DNA of 64,000 bases from Bacillus sp. Xin1 (GTDB taxonomy: Bacteria; Bacillota; Bacilli; Bacillales; Bacillaceae_G): NCBI RefSeq assembly GCF_013314535.1, contig NZ_JABUAE010000001.1, positions 248,001 to 312,000 of the forward strand, in the 5' to 3' direction. Positions 26,876 through 36,979 of this stretch are shown here, in pieces. A model generated the notes under the pieces. The model saw only the letters and a program-made list of their open reading frames with translations, searched no databases and was not told the DNA's origin. Position 1 is the stretch's first letter. The number at the start of each line of letters is the position of its first letter. A program made the translations under genes and the position numbers.

Positions 26876-28708
26876 GTGAAAATTCTAGATTTATTGTCAA
26901 AAGGAATTATTATCGGCGATGGAGCAGTTGGTACATTATTACATTCTCATGGTTTGCAAAGCAGTTTTGAAGAATTAAATCTATCAGATCCAGATTTAAT
27001 TATATCTATTCATAAACAATATGTAGCTGCTGGTGCAGATGTAATTCAAACAAATACGTATGGTGCAAATGAAGCAAAATTGCGCATGTATGGTTTAGAA
27101 AATCAGGTCACCAAAATTAATAAAGCAGCAGTAAAGCTTGCAAAAGCAGCCGTGACAGACAAGAATGCTATTTTAGGGACGATTGGTGGTATGAAGCATA
27201 TTGGAGCCGTTACAACGACTGATATGGAACGGGAATTTATGCTACTTGAGCAGGCCGAGGCATTATTAGAAGAAAAGGTTGATGGATTATTATTAGAAAC
27301 ATTTTATGATGAATTCGAATTGCTACATGCGGTGAAAGTACTGCGAAAACAAACAGATATTCCAATTATTGCACAGTTAGCTCTTCATGAAGCAGGCACA
27401 ACCCAAAATGGGAATGATGTAAATGAAATATTAAAACAGCTTTTAGATTACGGTGCAAATGTAGTCGGTTTAAACTGTCAGTTAGGACCGCTTCATATGA
27501 CGGAAGCTTTCAAAATGATATCGATTCCGAAAAATGGGTATTTGTCAGCTTATCCAAATGCAGGCCTTCCAAACTATGTAGAAGGGCGTTATATATATGA
27601 AGGAAGTCCTGCTTATTTTGAAGAGATGACACCGAAATTTATTGAACAAGGTATTCGCTTGTTAGGGGGATGTTGTGGTACAACGCCAGCACATATCGAA
27701 GCGATGAAGCGTGCGATTGCGAATGTAACGCCTGTTACAGAAAAACAAATCGCTCAAAGACAACAAGTGGTTCCTATGCAAACAAAACGTGCTAGCACCC
27801 ATGTTACTCTTGCGGAAAAAGCGAAGAAGCAAACAACAGTTATTGTTGAACTAGATCCCCCAAAAACATTAGATACGCAGCGTTTTTTTGAAGGGGCAAG
27901 GGCATTGAAAAGAGCGGGAGCAGATGCGATTACGTTAGCAGATAACTCGCTAGCATCTCCGCGCATTTCAAATATGGCAATGGGGGCATTATTAACGAAG
28001 CACGATATTCCAGTGCTGACGCATTTAACGTGCCGTGACCATAATGTGATTGGCCTACAATCCCATTTACTTGGTTTATCAGCTTTAGGAATGGAAGAAG
28101 TGTTAGCTTTAACAGGTGATCCAGCTCGTGTTGGTGATTTTCCAGGAGCGACGTCTGTATATGATTTATCTTCTATTGAATTAATTAAAATGATTAAGGA
28201 AATGAACGATGGACGTTCTATTTTAGGGAAATCGATTGGTTCTGCGACAAGATTCTCTGTTGGAGGAGCTTTTAACCCGCATGTGAGGCATTTAAAAGCA
28301 GCGGTGAAGCGGATGGAGAGAAAAGTTGCAGCTGGTGCAGAGTATTTCTTAACACAGCCCATTTACGATGTAGATTTAATTGAAGAAGTATACGAGGCGA
28401 CAAATCACTTAGAACAGCCGATTTTTATTGGAATTATGCCTTTAGTAAGTAAGCGGAATGCTGACTTTCTTCATTTTGAGGTGCCAGGCATTACATTGCC
28501 CGAAGAAGTGAGACAACGAATGGATGGACACGATACGCAAGAATCTGCAATTGAAGAAGGGATTCGCATTTCACAAGAGTTAATTGACGCTGCGATGAAA
28601 TACTTTAACGGTATTTATCTCATTACACCATTTTTGAAATATGAAATTACAGAAAATCTCGTTAAGTATGTAAAAGAAAAGCAAGAAGTGAAAGAAGGAG
28701 TCAACTGA
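26876..28708 (+). CDS. yitJ: homocysteine S-methyltransferase / methylenetetrahydrofolate reductase fusion
   Basis: The 610-residue protein joins a homocysteine methyltransferase domain (about 1-290; GDGAVGTLL, zinc cysteines in GLNCQLGP and GGCCGTTP) to a flavin-type 5,10-methylene-THF reductase (about 320-600; VELDPPKTLD, LTCRDHN, LTGDPARVGDFPG). It would supply methyl-THF to MetH and may itself recycle homocysteine using another methyl donor. The GTG at 26876 follows AGAGGGAGA. Its stop overlaps the metH start (TGATG). Regulation is by the SAM riboswitch. Confidence 0.92.
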   Translation: MKILDLLSKGIIIGDGAVGTLLHSHGLQSSFEELNLSDPDLIISIHKQYVAAGADVIQTNTYGANEAKLRMYGLENQVTKINKAAVKLAKAAVTDKNAILGTIGGMKHIGAVTTTDMEREFMLLEQAEALLEEKVDGLLLETFYDEFELLHAVKVLRKQTDIPIIAQLALHEAGTTQNGNDVNEILKQLLDYGANVVGLNCQLGPLHMTEAFKMISIPKNGYLSAYPNAGLPNYVEGRYIYEGSPAYFEEMTPKFIEQGIRLLGGCCGTTPAHIEAMKRAIANVTPVTEKQIAQRQQVVPMQTKRASTHVTLAEKAKKQTTVIVELDPPKTLDTQRFFEGARALKRAGADAITLADNSLASPRISNMAMGALLTKHDIPVLTHLTCRDHNVIGLQSHLLGLSALGMEEVLALTGDPARVGDFPGATSVYDLSSIELIKMIKEMNDGRSILGKSIGSATRFSVGGAFNPHVRHLKAAVKRMERKVAAGAEYFLTQPIYDVDLIEEVYEATNHLEQPIFIGIMPLVSKRNADFLHFEVPGITLPEEVRQRMDGHDTQESAIEEGIRISQELIDAAMKYFNGIYLITPFLKYEITENLVKYVKEKQEVKEGVN

Positions 28709-31700
28709 TGAGACCGATAGAAGAGAGATTACAAAATGATATTTTAATATTAGATGGTGCCATGGGAACGATGATTCAGCAGGCAGATTTAACTGCAGAA
28801 GATTTTGGCGGCGAAGAATATGAAGGATGTAATGAATACTTAGTAAAAACAAGACCAGATGTTATTTTAGATATCCATAAAGCTTATATTGAAGCAGGAG
28901 CGGATATTATTGAAACAAATACGTTTGGTGCTACGAATATTGTATTACATGATTACGAGTTATCTCATTTAGATGAAGAGCTGAATGAAAGAGCGGCATT
29001 TCTAGCAAAACAAGCGGTAAAGGAGTGTGGTAAAGAAATATATGTAGCTGGCGCTATGGGGCCGACGACAAAAGCAATTAGTGTAACTGGTGGTGTAACC
29101 TTCGAAGGATTAATTGAGGCATACACTAGGCAAGCTAGGGGATTATTACGGGGCGGCGTTGATGTATTGCTTGTAGAGACGAGCCAAGATATGCGTAACG
29201 TGAAAGCGGCGTATTTAGGGATACAACAAGCATTCACGGAAGCGAATCATACGGTCCCGCTTATGATTTCAGGAACGATTGAGCCGATGGGGACGACGTT
29301 AGCGGGGCAAACAATCGAGGCGTTTTATTTATCAGTTGAGCATATGAAACCATTATCTGTCGGATTAAATTGTGCGACAGGACCAGAATTTATGCGTGAA
29401 CATATTCGTTCTTTATCAGATCTCTCAGAGTGTTATATTTCTTGTTATCCAAATGCCGGTCTTCCAGACGAGGATGGACATTATCATGAGTCACCAACTT
29501 CACTTGCAGAGAAGGTGAAACAGTTTGCTGAAGAAGGCTGGATTAATATTATTGGTGGTTGCTGCGGGACGACACCTAATCATATACGAGCGATAAAAGA
29601 TTCACTTGAGTCTCTCAAACCACGTGAAAATCATGAGCGAGAAGGTCATGGGATTAGTGGTTTAGAAGCATTGCAATATGATGATTCTATGAGGCCGTTA
29701 TTCGTTGGTGAGAGAACAAATGTTATTGGGTCAAGAAAGTTTAAACGATTAGTAGCTGAAGGGAATTTTGAGGAGGCTGCTGAGATTGCAAGGGCGCAAG
29801 TGAAGAAAAATGCTCACATTATTGATATTTGTATGGCTGATCCAGATCGTGATGAAGTGGAAGATATGGAGAGTTTTTTGGCAGAAGTAACGAAAGTATT
29901 AAAAGTTCCCATTATGATAGATTCAACGGATGAAAATGTAATGGCGAAAGCTCTCACGTACATACAAGGAAAAGGTGTCATTAATTCTATTAATTTAGAA
30001 AACGGAGAAGAGCGATTTGAGAAAGTGACGCCACTTCTCCGGAAATATGGTGCGGCAATTGTAGTTGGGACGATTGATGAAGATGGCATGGCGGTTCGTG
30101 CAGAAAGAAAGTTAGAAATCGCAAAAAGAAGTTACGATTTATTAACGAAGAAATACGGTATACGCCCATCGGATATTATTTTTGATGCGCTTGTTTTTCC
30201 GGTCGGAACTGGTGATGAAGAATATATCGGTTCAGCAGCAGCAACAATTGAAGGAATTCGCCTTATTAAAGAAGCTTTGCCAGAGTGCTTAACGATTTTA
30301 GGAGTAAGTAATATATCGTTTGGGTTACCGCCAGCTGGTCGAGAAGTGTTAAACTCGGTCTTTTTATATCATGCAACAAAGGCTGGGCTTGATTATGCGA
30401 TTGTAAATACTGAAAAACTAGAGCGCTATGCATCCATTCCAGAAGAGGAAAAAGAGCTCGCAGATGCACTATTATTCGAAACAACGAAAGAAACACTAGA
30501 AGAATTTACGAACTTTTACCGGGTTGCGAAGAAAAAAGAAACGGTCATACAAGAAACATTAACGCTTGATGAAAGATTAGCAAATTACATTGTAGAAGGA
30601 ACGAAGCAGGGGTTGCATGAAGATTTAAGTCTCGCGCTAACAGAAGGAAGAAAGCCACTTGATATTATTAATGGTCCGCTTATGACAGGGATGGATGAAG
30701 TAGGTCGTTTGTTTAATAACAATGAGCTAATTGTTGCTGAAGTCTTGCAAAGTGCAGAAAGTATGAAAGCAGCTGTAGCATATTTGGAGCCTTATATGGA
30801 ATCTAGTGATAGTGCGAAAAAAGGAAAAGTACTGCTAGCAACTGTAAAAGGTGATGTACATGATATTGGAAAAAACCTGGTAGAAATTATTTTATCTAAT
30901 AATGGCTATGATATTGTCAATTTAGGAATCAATGTCCGCTCTGATCGCATTGTTCAAGAAGTGAAAGAAAAGAAACCAGATATTATCGGGCTTTCTGGAT
31001 TATTAGTAAAATCAGCGCAACAAATGGTAGCAACTGCTGAAGATTTACAAGCGGCAAATATTGATATTCCAATTGTTGTTGGGGGGGCGGCGCTAACGAG
31101 GAAATTTACAGAAAATCGTATTTCACCTTCCTATGGTGGACTTGTAATGTATGCAAGCGATGCAATGTCAGGGCTTGATCTGATCAATCGATTACAAAAA
31201 GAAGAAGAGAGAGAACAGATGAAGTTGGATAAAAAAAATCGCCATCTTCATATTGTGAAAGAAGAGAAGGAAAAAGTAGAGGCTATACCACCAGTCATTG
31301 AACCGTTGCCACAAGCGAAAGTTATGATACCAGATTCAACAAAGCGGGTCGTACTTCGTGATATCCCAGTTTCGCATCTTGCACCATTCTTAAATAGACA
31401 AATGTTAATTGGACATCACCTTGGCTTAAAAGGGAATGTGAAAAAGTTATTAAAAGAAGGTGATAAGAGGGCGCATGAATTAAACAATTTAATTGATGAA
31501 TTGTTGCAAGAAGGACAGTCTTGGCTAAAGCCAAAAGCTGTTTATCAATTTTTCCCTGCCCAAAGTGATGGACAAACGATCATTATTTATGATCCAGAAG
31601 ACCATACACGTGTGTTAGAGCGTTTTTCATTCCCAAGACAAGGGAAAGCACCGTACCGTACATTAGGAGATTATTTAAGGTCAGTCGGGAATGAAATGGA

Positions 31701-32109
31701 TTATGTCGCCTTTTTATCTGTTACAGTTGGGCAAGGTGTTCGTGATATTGCGGAGGAGTGGAAAGAGAAAGGGGATTATTTACGCAGTCATGCTATCCAA
31801 TCACTAGCATTGGAACTCGCAGAAGGTCTTGCTGAAAAAACACATATGTTAATTCGTGATCGCTTTGGAATTCCAGATTCACCGGAGATGACGATGGAAG
31901 AACGATTCCGTACGAAATATCAGGGGATTCGCGTTTCTTTTGGCTATCCAGCTTGTCCAGAGCTTGCTGATCAAGAAAAACTATTTCGCTTAATTCAACC
32001 AGAAGAAATTGGAATTTCACTAACAGAAGGATTTATGATGGAGCCGGAAGCATCTGTAACGGCAATGGTATTTGCTCACCCCGAAGCACGGTATTTTAGT
32101 GTACTATAG
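28708..32109 (+). CDS. metH: cobalamin-dependent methionine synthase
   Basis: MetH transfers a methyl group from methyl-THF via cobalamin to homocysteine. The 1133-residue protein has all four modules. These are a homocysteine domain (about 1-300, GLNCATG and GGCCGTTP zinc cysteines), a pterin-binding domain (about 325-600, GERTNVIGSRKFKRL), B12 cap and binding domains (about 620-840, with the cobalt-ligand motif DVHDIGKN), and the C-terminal reactivation domain (about 880-1130, RFSFPRQGKAPYRTLGDYL). It is translationally coupled to yitJ. Confidence 0.95.
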   Translation: MRPIEERLQNDILILDGAMGTMIQQADLTAEDFGGEEYEGCNEYLVKTRPDVILDIHKAYIEAGADIIETNTFGATNIVLHDYELSHLDEELNERAAFLAKQAVKECGKEIYVAGAMGPTTKAISVTGGVTFEGLIEAYTRQARGLLRGGVDVLLVETSQDMRNVKAAYLGIQQAFTEANHTVPLMISGTIEPMGTTLAGQTIEAFYLSVEHMKPLSVGLNCATGPEFMREHIRSLSDLSECYISCYPNAGLPDEDGHYHESPTSLAEKVKQFAEEGWINIIGGCCGTTPNHIRAIKDSLESLKPRENHEREGHGISGLEALQYDDSMRPLFVGERTNVIGSRKFKRLVAEGNFEEAAEIARAQVKKNAHIIDICMADPDRDEVEDMESFLAEVTKVLKVPIMIDSTDENVMAKALTYIQGKGVINSINLENGEERFEKVTPLLRKYGAAIVVGTIDEDGMAVRAERKLEIAKRSYDLLTKKYGIRPSDIIFDALVFPVGTGDEEYIGSAAATIEGIRLIKEALPECLTILGVSNISFGLPPAGREVLNSVFLYHATKAGLDYAIVNTEKLERYASIPEEEKELADALLFETTKETLEEFTNFYRVAKKKETVIQETLTLDERLANYIVEGTKQGLHEDLSLALTEGRKPLDIINGPLMTGMDEVGRLFNNNELIVAEVLQSAESMKAAVAYLEPYMESSDSAKKGKVLLATVKGDVHDIGKNLVEIILSNNGYDIVNLGINVRSDRIVQEVKEKKPDIIGLSGLLVKSAQQMVATAEDLQAANIDIPIVVGGAALTRKFTENRISPSYGGLVMYASDAMSGLDLINRLQKEEEREQMKLDKKNRHLHIVKEEKEKVEAIPPVIEPLPQAKVMIPDSTKRVVLRDIPVSHLAPFLNRQMLIGHHLGLKGNVKKLLKEGDKRAHELNNLIDELLQEGQSWLKPKAVYQFFPAQSDGQTIIIYDPEDHTRVLERFSFPRQGKAPYRTLGDYLRSVGNEMDYVAFLSVTVGQGVRDIAEEWKEKGDYLRSHAIQSLALELAEGLAEKTHMLIRDRFGIPDSPEMTMEERFRTKYQGIRVSFGYPACPELADQEKLFRLIQPEEIGISLTEGFMMEPEASVTAMVFAHPEARYFSVL

Positions 32110-32127
32110 TGTAGAAGGGGGAGGAGT

Positions 32128-33186
32128 ATGAAAAGAATAGTCTTTACAGGCGGTGGATCAGCTGGACATGTGACACCTAATTTGGCGATTATTCCACATT
32201 TACAAGAAAAGGGTTGGGATATTTCGTATATTGGTTCCCATCAAGGAATTGAAAAAACAATTATCGAGAACGAAGGAATCCCGTACTATAGTATAGCGAG
32301 CGGAAAGTTACGCCGTTATTTTGATTTGAAAAATATAAAAGATCCTTTTCTTGTTATGAAGGGCGTTATGGATGCCTATGTGCGAATGCGAAAGTTAAAA
32401 CCAGATGTTATTTTTTCAAAGGGTGGTTTTGTCTCTGTACCAGTAGTAATTGGCGGATGGCTAAATCGTGTTCCAGTCTTGTTACATGAATCGGATATGA
32501 CACCAGGACTAGCGAATAAAATTGCACTCCGCTTTGCTTCGAAAATATTTGTTACATTTGAAGAAGCTGCGCAGCATTTGCCGAAAGAAAAGGTGGTGTA
32601 TACGGGATCACCTGTGAGGGAAGAAGTGTTGCGTGGGAATCGTGAAAAAGGGTTACACTTTCTAGGGTTCCATGCTAGAAAACCAGTCATCACAGTTATG
32701 GGCGGGAGCCTAGGAGCAAAGAAAATCAATGAAACAGTACGAGAAGCATTGCCAGATCTTCTTAAAAATTATCAAGTTGTTCACTTATGCGGAAAAGGGA
32801 ATCTAGATGAGACGTTACAAGGCGTGACAGGGTATAGACAATTTGAATATGTACACGGTGAATTACCAGATGTATTAGGGGCAACGGATTTTGTCATCTC
32901 ACGTGCTGGATCAAATGCAATTTTTGAGTTTTTAACACTGCAAAAACCGATGATTTTAATTCCATTACCGAAAGCTTCAAGTCGCGGTGATCAAATTTTG
33001 AATGCACAATCGTTTGAAAGACAAGGATATGCATCCGTTTTATATGAAGAAGATATAACAGTACAATCCCTTTTAGCGCATGTAGAAGAGTTGAATCATA
33101 ATTGTGTGAAGTATAAAAAAGAATTAAAGAAGTATAGTGGGAAAGAAGCAGTACAGACCATTATAAAATGTATTACAGAGGCATGA
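32128..33186 (+). CDS. murG2: MurG-like N-acetylglucosaminyltransferase
   Basis: MurG adds GlcNAc to lipid I to make the lipid II peptidoglycan precursor at the inner membrane face. The 352-residue protein has the [14 protein letters not shown] motif at the N-terminus, [12 protein letters not shown] and the C-terminal donor-site [12 protein letters not shown]. It lies outside any division/cell-wall cluster, so it is probably the second copy known in the cereus group. Whether it shares the lipid I substrate is not visible from sequence. An AGGGGGAGG site precedes the ATG, 18 bases after metH. Confidence 0.85.
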   Translation: MKRIVFTGGGSAGHVTPNLAIIPHLQEKGWDISYIGSHQGIEKTIIENEGIPYYSIASGKLRRYFDLKNIKDPFLVMKGVMDAYVRMRKLKPDVIFSKGGFVSVPVVIGGWLNRVPVLLHESDMTPGLANKIALRFASKIFVTFEEAAQHLPKEKVVYTGSPVREEVLRGNREKGLHFLGFHARKPVITVMGGSLGAKKINETVREALPDLLKNYQVVHLCGKGNLDETLQGVTGYRQFEYVHGELPDVLGATDFVISRAGSNAIFEFLTLQKPMILIPLPKASSRGDQILNAQSFERQGYASVLYEEDITVQSLLAHVEELNHNCVKYKKELKKYSGKEAVQTIIKCITEA

Positions 33187-33212
33187 TTTCTAAAAAAATC
33201 ATGTCTTTTTAA
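33181..33212 (+). terminator. terminator after murG2
   Basis: CATGATTT pairs with AAATCATG, followed by a T-run. The 5' arm includes the murG2 stop codon. Confidence 0.7.
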
Positions 33213-33324
33213 GTAGAATGAAAGGTTCGAAGAATTGCTGTATTTATGTTACAATAACAGAGATTTAATAGGGAAATTCCAGTTCTTTGAGCGTGAAAAT
33301 ACGAATGGATTAGGAGTGACTGTG

Positions 33325-33540
33325 TTGGAGCTAAGTCTCTTTGAAAATACTGCTCTGATTATATGTTTTGTTTTGTATGTTGGTAGTGTTATTGTTTACA
33401 TTTCAAGAAAATTTTCACAAGAACGAAACTTAGAAAAATCGGAAATAACAGCTGAGCTAGAAATGTTAGCCGGTGAAAGTGATAAAAAACAAAAAATAAA
33501 AGAGGACCATCAGGCCCCCCACCACTTAAACGTAAAATAA
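33325..33540 (+). CDS. small single-pass membrane protein
   Basis: A 71-residue product starts at TTG 33325, eight bases after AGGAG; a GTG three bases earlier is an alternative. It has one membrane helix (about residues 8-27, ENTALIICFVLYVGSVIVYI) and then a charged cytoplasmic tail rich in lysine and glutamate. The terminator stem begins inside its last codons. No homologue was recognised. Confidence 0.6.
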   Translation: MELSLFENTALIICFVLYVGSVIVYISRKFSQERNLEKSEITAELEMLAGESDKKQKIKEDHQAPHHLNVK

Positions 33541-33563
33541 GTTTTGAAGGTGGGGCCTTTTTT
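33512..33563 (+). terminator. terminator of the small membrane protein gene
   Basis: AGGCC-CCCACC (33512-33523) pairs with GGTGGGGCCT (33549-33558), followed by TTTTT. The loop spans the stop codon. Confidence 0.75.
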
Positions 33564-33886
33564 ACAAGATTCCTCTTCTATTATTATCGTGAGCGCTAAA
33601 AAAGAGTTTCCCTTCTGTTTGCATAAATAAGGAGCTAAGTGTATATAAAAGGAGAACCTGTTCAAACGGTGTTTTTAAGTGTGTTCTATTTGCAAGTTGT
33701 ATTACCAAAAAAATATTATGTTAAAAAGGAATTTTAACCTGACATGTTTCTATCGCTAATAACAAAGGGAATGTTTGACAAAAGTCAAACAAGGTAACCA
33801 TATAAGTAGAAGAAATTGTGTTATACTGGGGGAAAACATGGCCTAGATTAAGAAAAAATCTTATTCTAGACAATTATGATAGATTA
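33564..33886. other. gene-free region with two dyads
   Basis: No gene is supported. GTTTGAC-AAAA-GTCAAAC is a perfect inverted repeat at 33773-33790. CTAGATTAAGA and TCTTATTCTAG form a near-perfect hairpin at about 33843-33869. A GGGGGAAAAC site at 33829-33838 precedes ATG-GCC-TAG, a two-codon frame that may be the scar of a lost gene. Confidence 0.45.
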
Positions 33887-34180
33887 TTACTTTGTTTTTT
33901 TACTTTTGATTGTAATGAGATAGGTGAGAGTGTCTGCGAAATCTTTCCTCTTTTTTTCGTTAGTGAGTATGATATCAAGTTTAGCTGCTCCAATTACGAG
34001 ACGTATATCATAGTTCTCTAAAAAGAGGGTCATGTGTTCAGCAAACATGGGCTTAAACCATTGCTCATTCCGTAAGCGTTTTATATTCTCAGAAATTTTT
34101 TCTTCTGTTGGATATTGATCTGTACCTAAGGGCATTCCGTTTAAAATTGTCACTAGACCTTCTAAAAAATTATCTAGCAT
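33887..34180 (-). CDS. hypothetical protein
   Basis: The 97-residue product (MLDNFLEGLVTILNGMP...) is soluble, mixed-charge and probably helical, ending in a lysine-rich tail (IKSKKTK). A GGAGGA site is well placed before the ATG on the minus strand. No family was recognised. It is alone on this strand. Confidence 0.6.
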   Translation of the reverse strand: MLDNFLEGLVTILNGMPLGTDQYPTEEKISENIKRLRNEQWFKPMFAEHMTLFLENYDIRLVIGAAKLDIILTNEKKRKDFADTLTYLITIKSKKTK

Positions 34181-34558
34181 GCATATTTCCTCCGGTTCTT
34201 TTGGATTTAGTGTATGCAGTATATCTTTTTAATTGCATACTATTGTAGGGAATATAGATCTCAATCTGATATTAGGGAAATACTTACTACAATAAGTTCT
34301 GTTTTACCTTTCCATATTCTTTTGATTATTCCTGCGATTTTAAAAAAAATTACCCTGCTCTCAATGTATTTTTTGCATGAAAACACTCAGAGGATCTGCG
34401 TCAATGAGGTAATGCGACTTCCTCTGTCTATATAAATGGTAAAATACATAAGGCATCTAGTTTATTGAAATATGTAAGGGTGTGCAACCAAAAAGTGAAA
34501 GAGAGTTTTTAGTGAAATATATATTTAAAAATAAAAAAGATATAAAGGAGCTATAAAC
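34181..34558. other. AT-rich intergenic region
   Basis: Nothing firm is seen. An unlikely 73-codon frame (34214-34435) lacks a ribosome binding site. An AAGGAGC site at 34545-34551 serves the next gene. Confidence 0.35.
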
Positions 34559-35050
34559 ATGAATTTAGAACAAGGATGGGAAACAAGCTTCTTAGAAGTT
34601 GTTCAAAAAAGTGAATTCAAAAAAGGTGCACTGCGTAGCCAGCTACTTTGTGCGGACGGAGAAGAAGTAGAAGAACTTGCAGATGATTATGGATATGATG
34701 AAATTGTAAATCGTGAACATGATGAAGAACTCGCAGAAATCTTAGGTGAAGAACTCTTTAGTGAAATGGAACGTTATGTATTTCTATCTTCGCAACCGGA
34801 AGAAAAACTTATTTCATTTGTAAATGGATTAGGATTTCATATTTTAGATTGGATTGTTCTTCTTGAAACAGAATTTGGTATAGATAGTGCAGTGTTTTCA
34901 GCGGATGCAGTAAAAATGCTGGAAAAACGTTTTAGACAGTTCCCGTATATAGAGGATAAGACAGTTTTTGATATGACAATTGGAGAAGCAATGGATGCAT
35001 TAGAAGCTGTGACGAACTTACAATTGAAAGAGAAGATGAATATACAATAA
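34559..35050 (+). CDS. hypothetical acidic protein
   Basis: The 163-residue protein is strongly acidic (DGEEVEELADDYGYDE, EHDEELAEILGEE) with no membrane segment or signal peptide. A more ordinary C-terminal half follows (FVNGLGFHILDWIVLLETEFGID). AAAGGAGC precedes the ATG. I do not recognise the family. A bidirectional terminator separates it from the convergent gene. Confidence 0.7.
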   Translation: MNLEQGWETSFLEVVQKSEFKKGALRSQLLCADGEEVEELADDYGYDEIVNREHDEELAEILGEELFSEMERYVFLSSQPEEKLISFVNGLGFHILDWIVLLETEFGIDSAVFSADAVKMLEKRFRQFPYIEDKTVFDMTIGEAMDALEAVTNLQLKEKMNIQ

Positions 35051-35060
35051 TGAAAATGAA

Positions 35061-35092
35061 AAAGAACGTGAGATAATCACGTTCTTTTTTTA
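35061..35092. terminator. bidirectional terminator
   Basis: AAAGAACGTG-AGATAAT-CACGTTCTTT is a perfect 10-bp stem followed by a T-run, between convergent genes. Confidence 0.88.
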
Positions 35093-35401
35093 CATAATAA
35101 TAACTTTGTCAGTTAGTTTCTTCTGTCCTGTAAGAAGTGCATTTAAATACTCGACTTTTCGGATACAAGATTGAATGTGTTTTTCAACTTCTTGTAACTC
35201 TGCTTGATGGTGGGTTTCAATCGGATGAATTTGCACGTTAAACTTTTCGAATTGGCTGCTGTATGTTATTTCTGCATAGCCGCTCATGATATCGGTTTGG
35301 TTATGAAATGAAAATTGTTTTGTTTCTTCACAGTATGTTACATCTTGAAATCCGTATGATTTTAATGCTTCGATTACTTTTGTAATAATTGTTATATCCA
35401 T
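35090..35401 (-). CDS. hypothetical protein
   Basis: The 103-residue soluble protein (MDITIITKVIEALKSYGFQDVTY...) shows alternating alpha and beta character and a C-terminal helix (VEKHIQSCIRKVEYLNALLTG). A GAGGGAG site is adjacent to the start. The family is unknown. Confidence 0.65.
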   Translation of the reverse strand: MDITIITKVIEALKSYGFQDVTYCEETKQFSFHNQTDIMSGYAEITYSSQFEKFNVQIHPIETHHQAELQEVEKHIQSCIRKVEYLNALLTGQKKLTDKVIIM

Positions 35402-35635
35402 TTTTCTCCCTCTTTACGCAGTTCTGCTTTTCTATTATAACATGAAAAAAGGTTAAGAAAACGCTTCCAAGTGTTTGTTTTCACAATTTTTACGTATAAT
35501 TTATCAAAATGAAATAAAGAAAAAATAATTGTAATAAAGGAAGGACTCTTTTACTTTTTCATCATATATATACAGAAATAGTGCAATGAAAGGAAGTGTA
35601 TTTTCAAGTTGAGCGTAGTAAAAGAGGTGAGAATC

Positions 35636-35851
35636 TTGAATTTTGATATTACAGGACAAAAAGCATATGTAAAAGATGGACCGTACCGAAATCGAATTGG
35701 AATTGTAAAGCAAAAAGAAAAAACGGAAGGAACGAGTTTTATTATTGTTATTGATGATCAAATAATCGATGTAGAATTAAAAGATATCGTTTTAGTAGGA
35801 GTAGATGTAGGGCAATTTCATGAATGGTGCGAGCGAAATGGCTATTTGTAA
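35636..35851 (+). CDS. small KOW-like protein of unknown function
   Basis: The 71-residue product starts at TTG 35636, six bases after AGAGGTGA. It has a beta-rich core with a KOW/SH3-like pattern (AYVKDGPYRNRIGIVKQKEK ... VELKDIVLV) and ends FHEWCERNGYL. KOW modules bind RNA or ribosomal proteins, but this match is by pattern only. An in-frame TTG at 35609 is less well placed. Confidence 0.6.
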   Translation: MNFDITGQKAYVKDGPYRNRIGIVKQKEKTEGTSFIIVIDDQIIDVELKDIVLVGVDVGQFHEWCERNGYL

Positions 35852-36134
35852 AAGGGACGGGCTGTGAAGCGAAATTTCTATTTTTATTTTTATTAGTTGT
35901 TTAATAGGATATATCAATAGATAATGAAGAGGGGGATACTATGCTCAATATAGGAGTATATATCCTTTTTTCTGTTTATACACCTGGAAACGAAGAGATT
36001 TTCATTAATAATATTCAGAAAAAAAAGACAATTAGTTGATGTGGTAATGAATTTCTATTAATCTGTAAATAGAAACATTGTAGTAATGCCAAAGAAAAAT
36101 ATATAAAGGGACAATTAAACATGGAGGAAATCAC

Positions 36135-36959
36135 ATGAATTTAGTGCAAAAAGCGATAGATATGGCAGAAATCTATAAACAAAATCCAAAAGTAGAAGCA
36201 ATTCTTTTGGCAGGATCCGTATCAAGAAACTGGCAAGATGAAAATTCAGATATAGAGTTGCATATTTTATGGTCAGCACCGCCAGAAGATGAAGATCGCG
36301 AAGGGCCTATTAAGAATGTCGGTGGTACCATTTTGGCGTATCATCCGTATGAAGAGGAAGAGTGGTCGGAATCTTATGTAACGAAAGACGGGATTAAATT
36401 AGAAATAAGTAACTTTTTAACTGTAACAGTTGAACATTTTATTTCTGATGTAGTGGACAAGTATGAAATTGATTATGAGAAACAATGTATTGTAGCTTCC
36501 GTTCAGGATGGTGTGAGCTTGCATAGGCAAGAAACAATTAGAAAGCTAAAAGATAGAATCGCAGAATATCCGTTAGAACTTTCCAAACAGATGATTACAG
36601 AGAATCTTTTACTAAGTAATCGATGGAATAACCGCGAAGCACTTTTAACACGCAAAGATTGGCTTATGTTATACGATGTAATTTGCGAAGTGCAGAAGAA
36701 TGTACTTGGTGTTTTGTTCGGTCTTAATAAAATGTATGTGCATCACCCTGCATTTAAATGGATGCCTTATAATATTGAACGAATGACAATAAAACCTGAA
36801 AACCTTTATGAGCGAATGACCAATATCCTGATAGGAAATCCAGAAAACAGTGTAAAGGATTTGGAGTTATTAATCCAAGAAGTATTGATTTTGGTGGAGA
36901 AACAATTCCCGGAATTGGATCTTTCAGAGCAAAAAAAACAGATTAGTTATGCAAAATAA
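36135..36959 (+). CDS. nucleotidyltransferase-fold protein (DUF4037-like)
   Basis: The 274-residue protein begins with a minimal nucleotidyltransferase core: LLAGSVSRNWQDENSDIELH (about residues 25-44) holds the GS and the paired acidic SDIE motif. The rest is helical and could bind a nucleotide or substrate. Aminoglycoside-modifying enzymes and regulatory transferases share this fold, so no reaction is assigned. It overlaps the adjacent frame by one base, and the HD-domain gene follows directly, which suggests one functional unit. A GGAGGAAATC site precedes the ATG. Confidence 0.75.
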   Translation: MNLVQKAIDMAEIYKQNPKVEAILLAGSVSRNWQDENSDIELHILWSAPPEDEDREGPIKNVGGTILAYHPYEEEEWSESYVTKDGIKLEISNFLTVTVEHFISDVVDKYEIDYEKQCIVASVQDGVSLHRQETIRKLKDRIAEYPLELSKQMITENLLLSNRWNNREALLTRKDWLMLYDVICEVQKNVLGVLFGLNKMYVHHPAFKWMPYNIERMTIKPENLYERMTNILIGNPENSVKDLELLIQEVLILVEKQFPELDLSEQKKQISYAK

Positions 36960-36979
36960 TGATTATAGGGGATGGTGCT

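Noticed and set aside
27754-28362. 202-codon frame on the minus strand inside yitJ
   Set aside because: Complement of a strongly supported coding gene; no ribosome binding site or family match.
34214-34435. 73-codon frame between two hypotheticals
   Set aside because: No ribosome binding site, rare-looking composition and no family; probably chance in AT-rich DNA.
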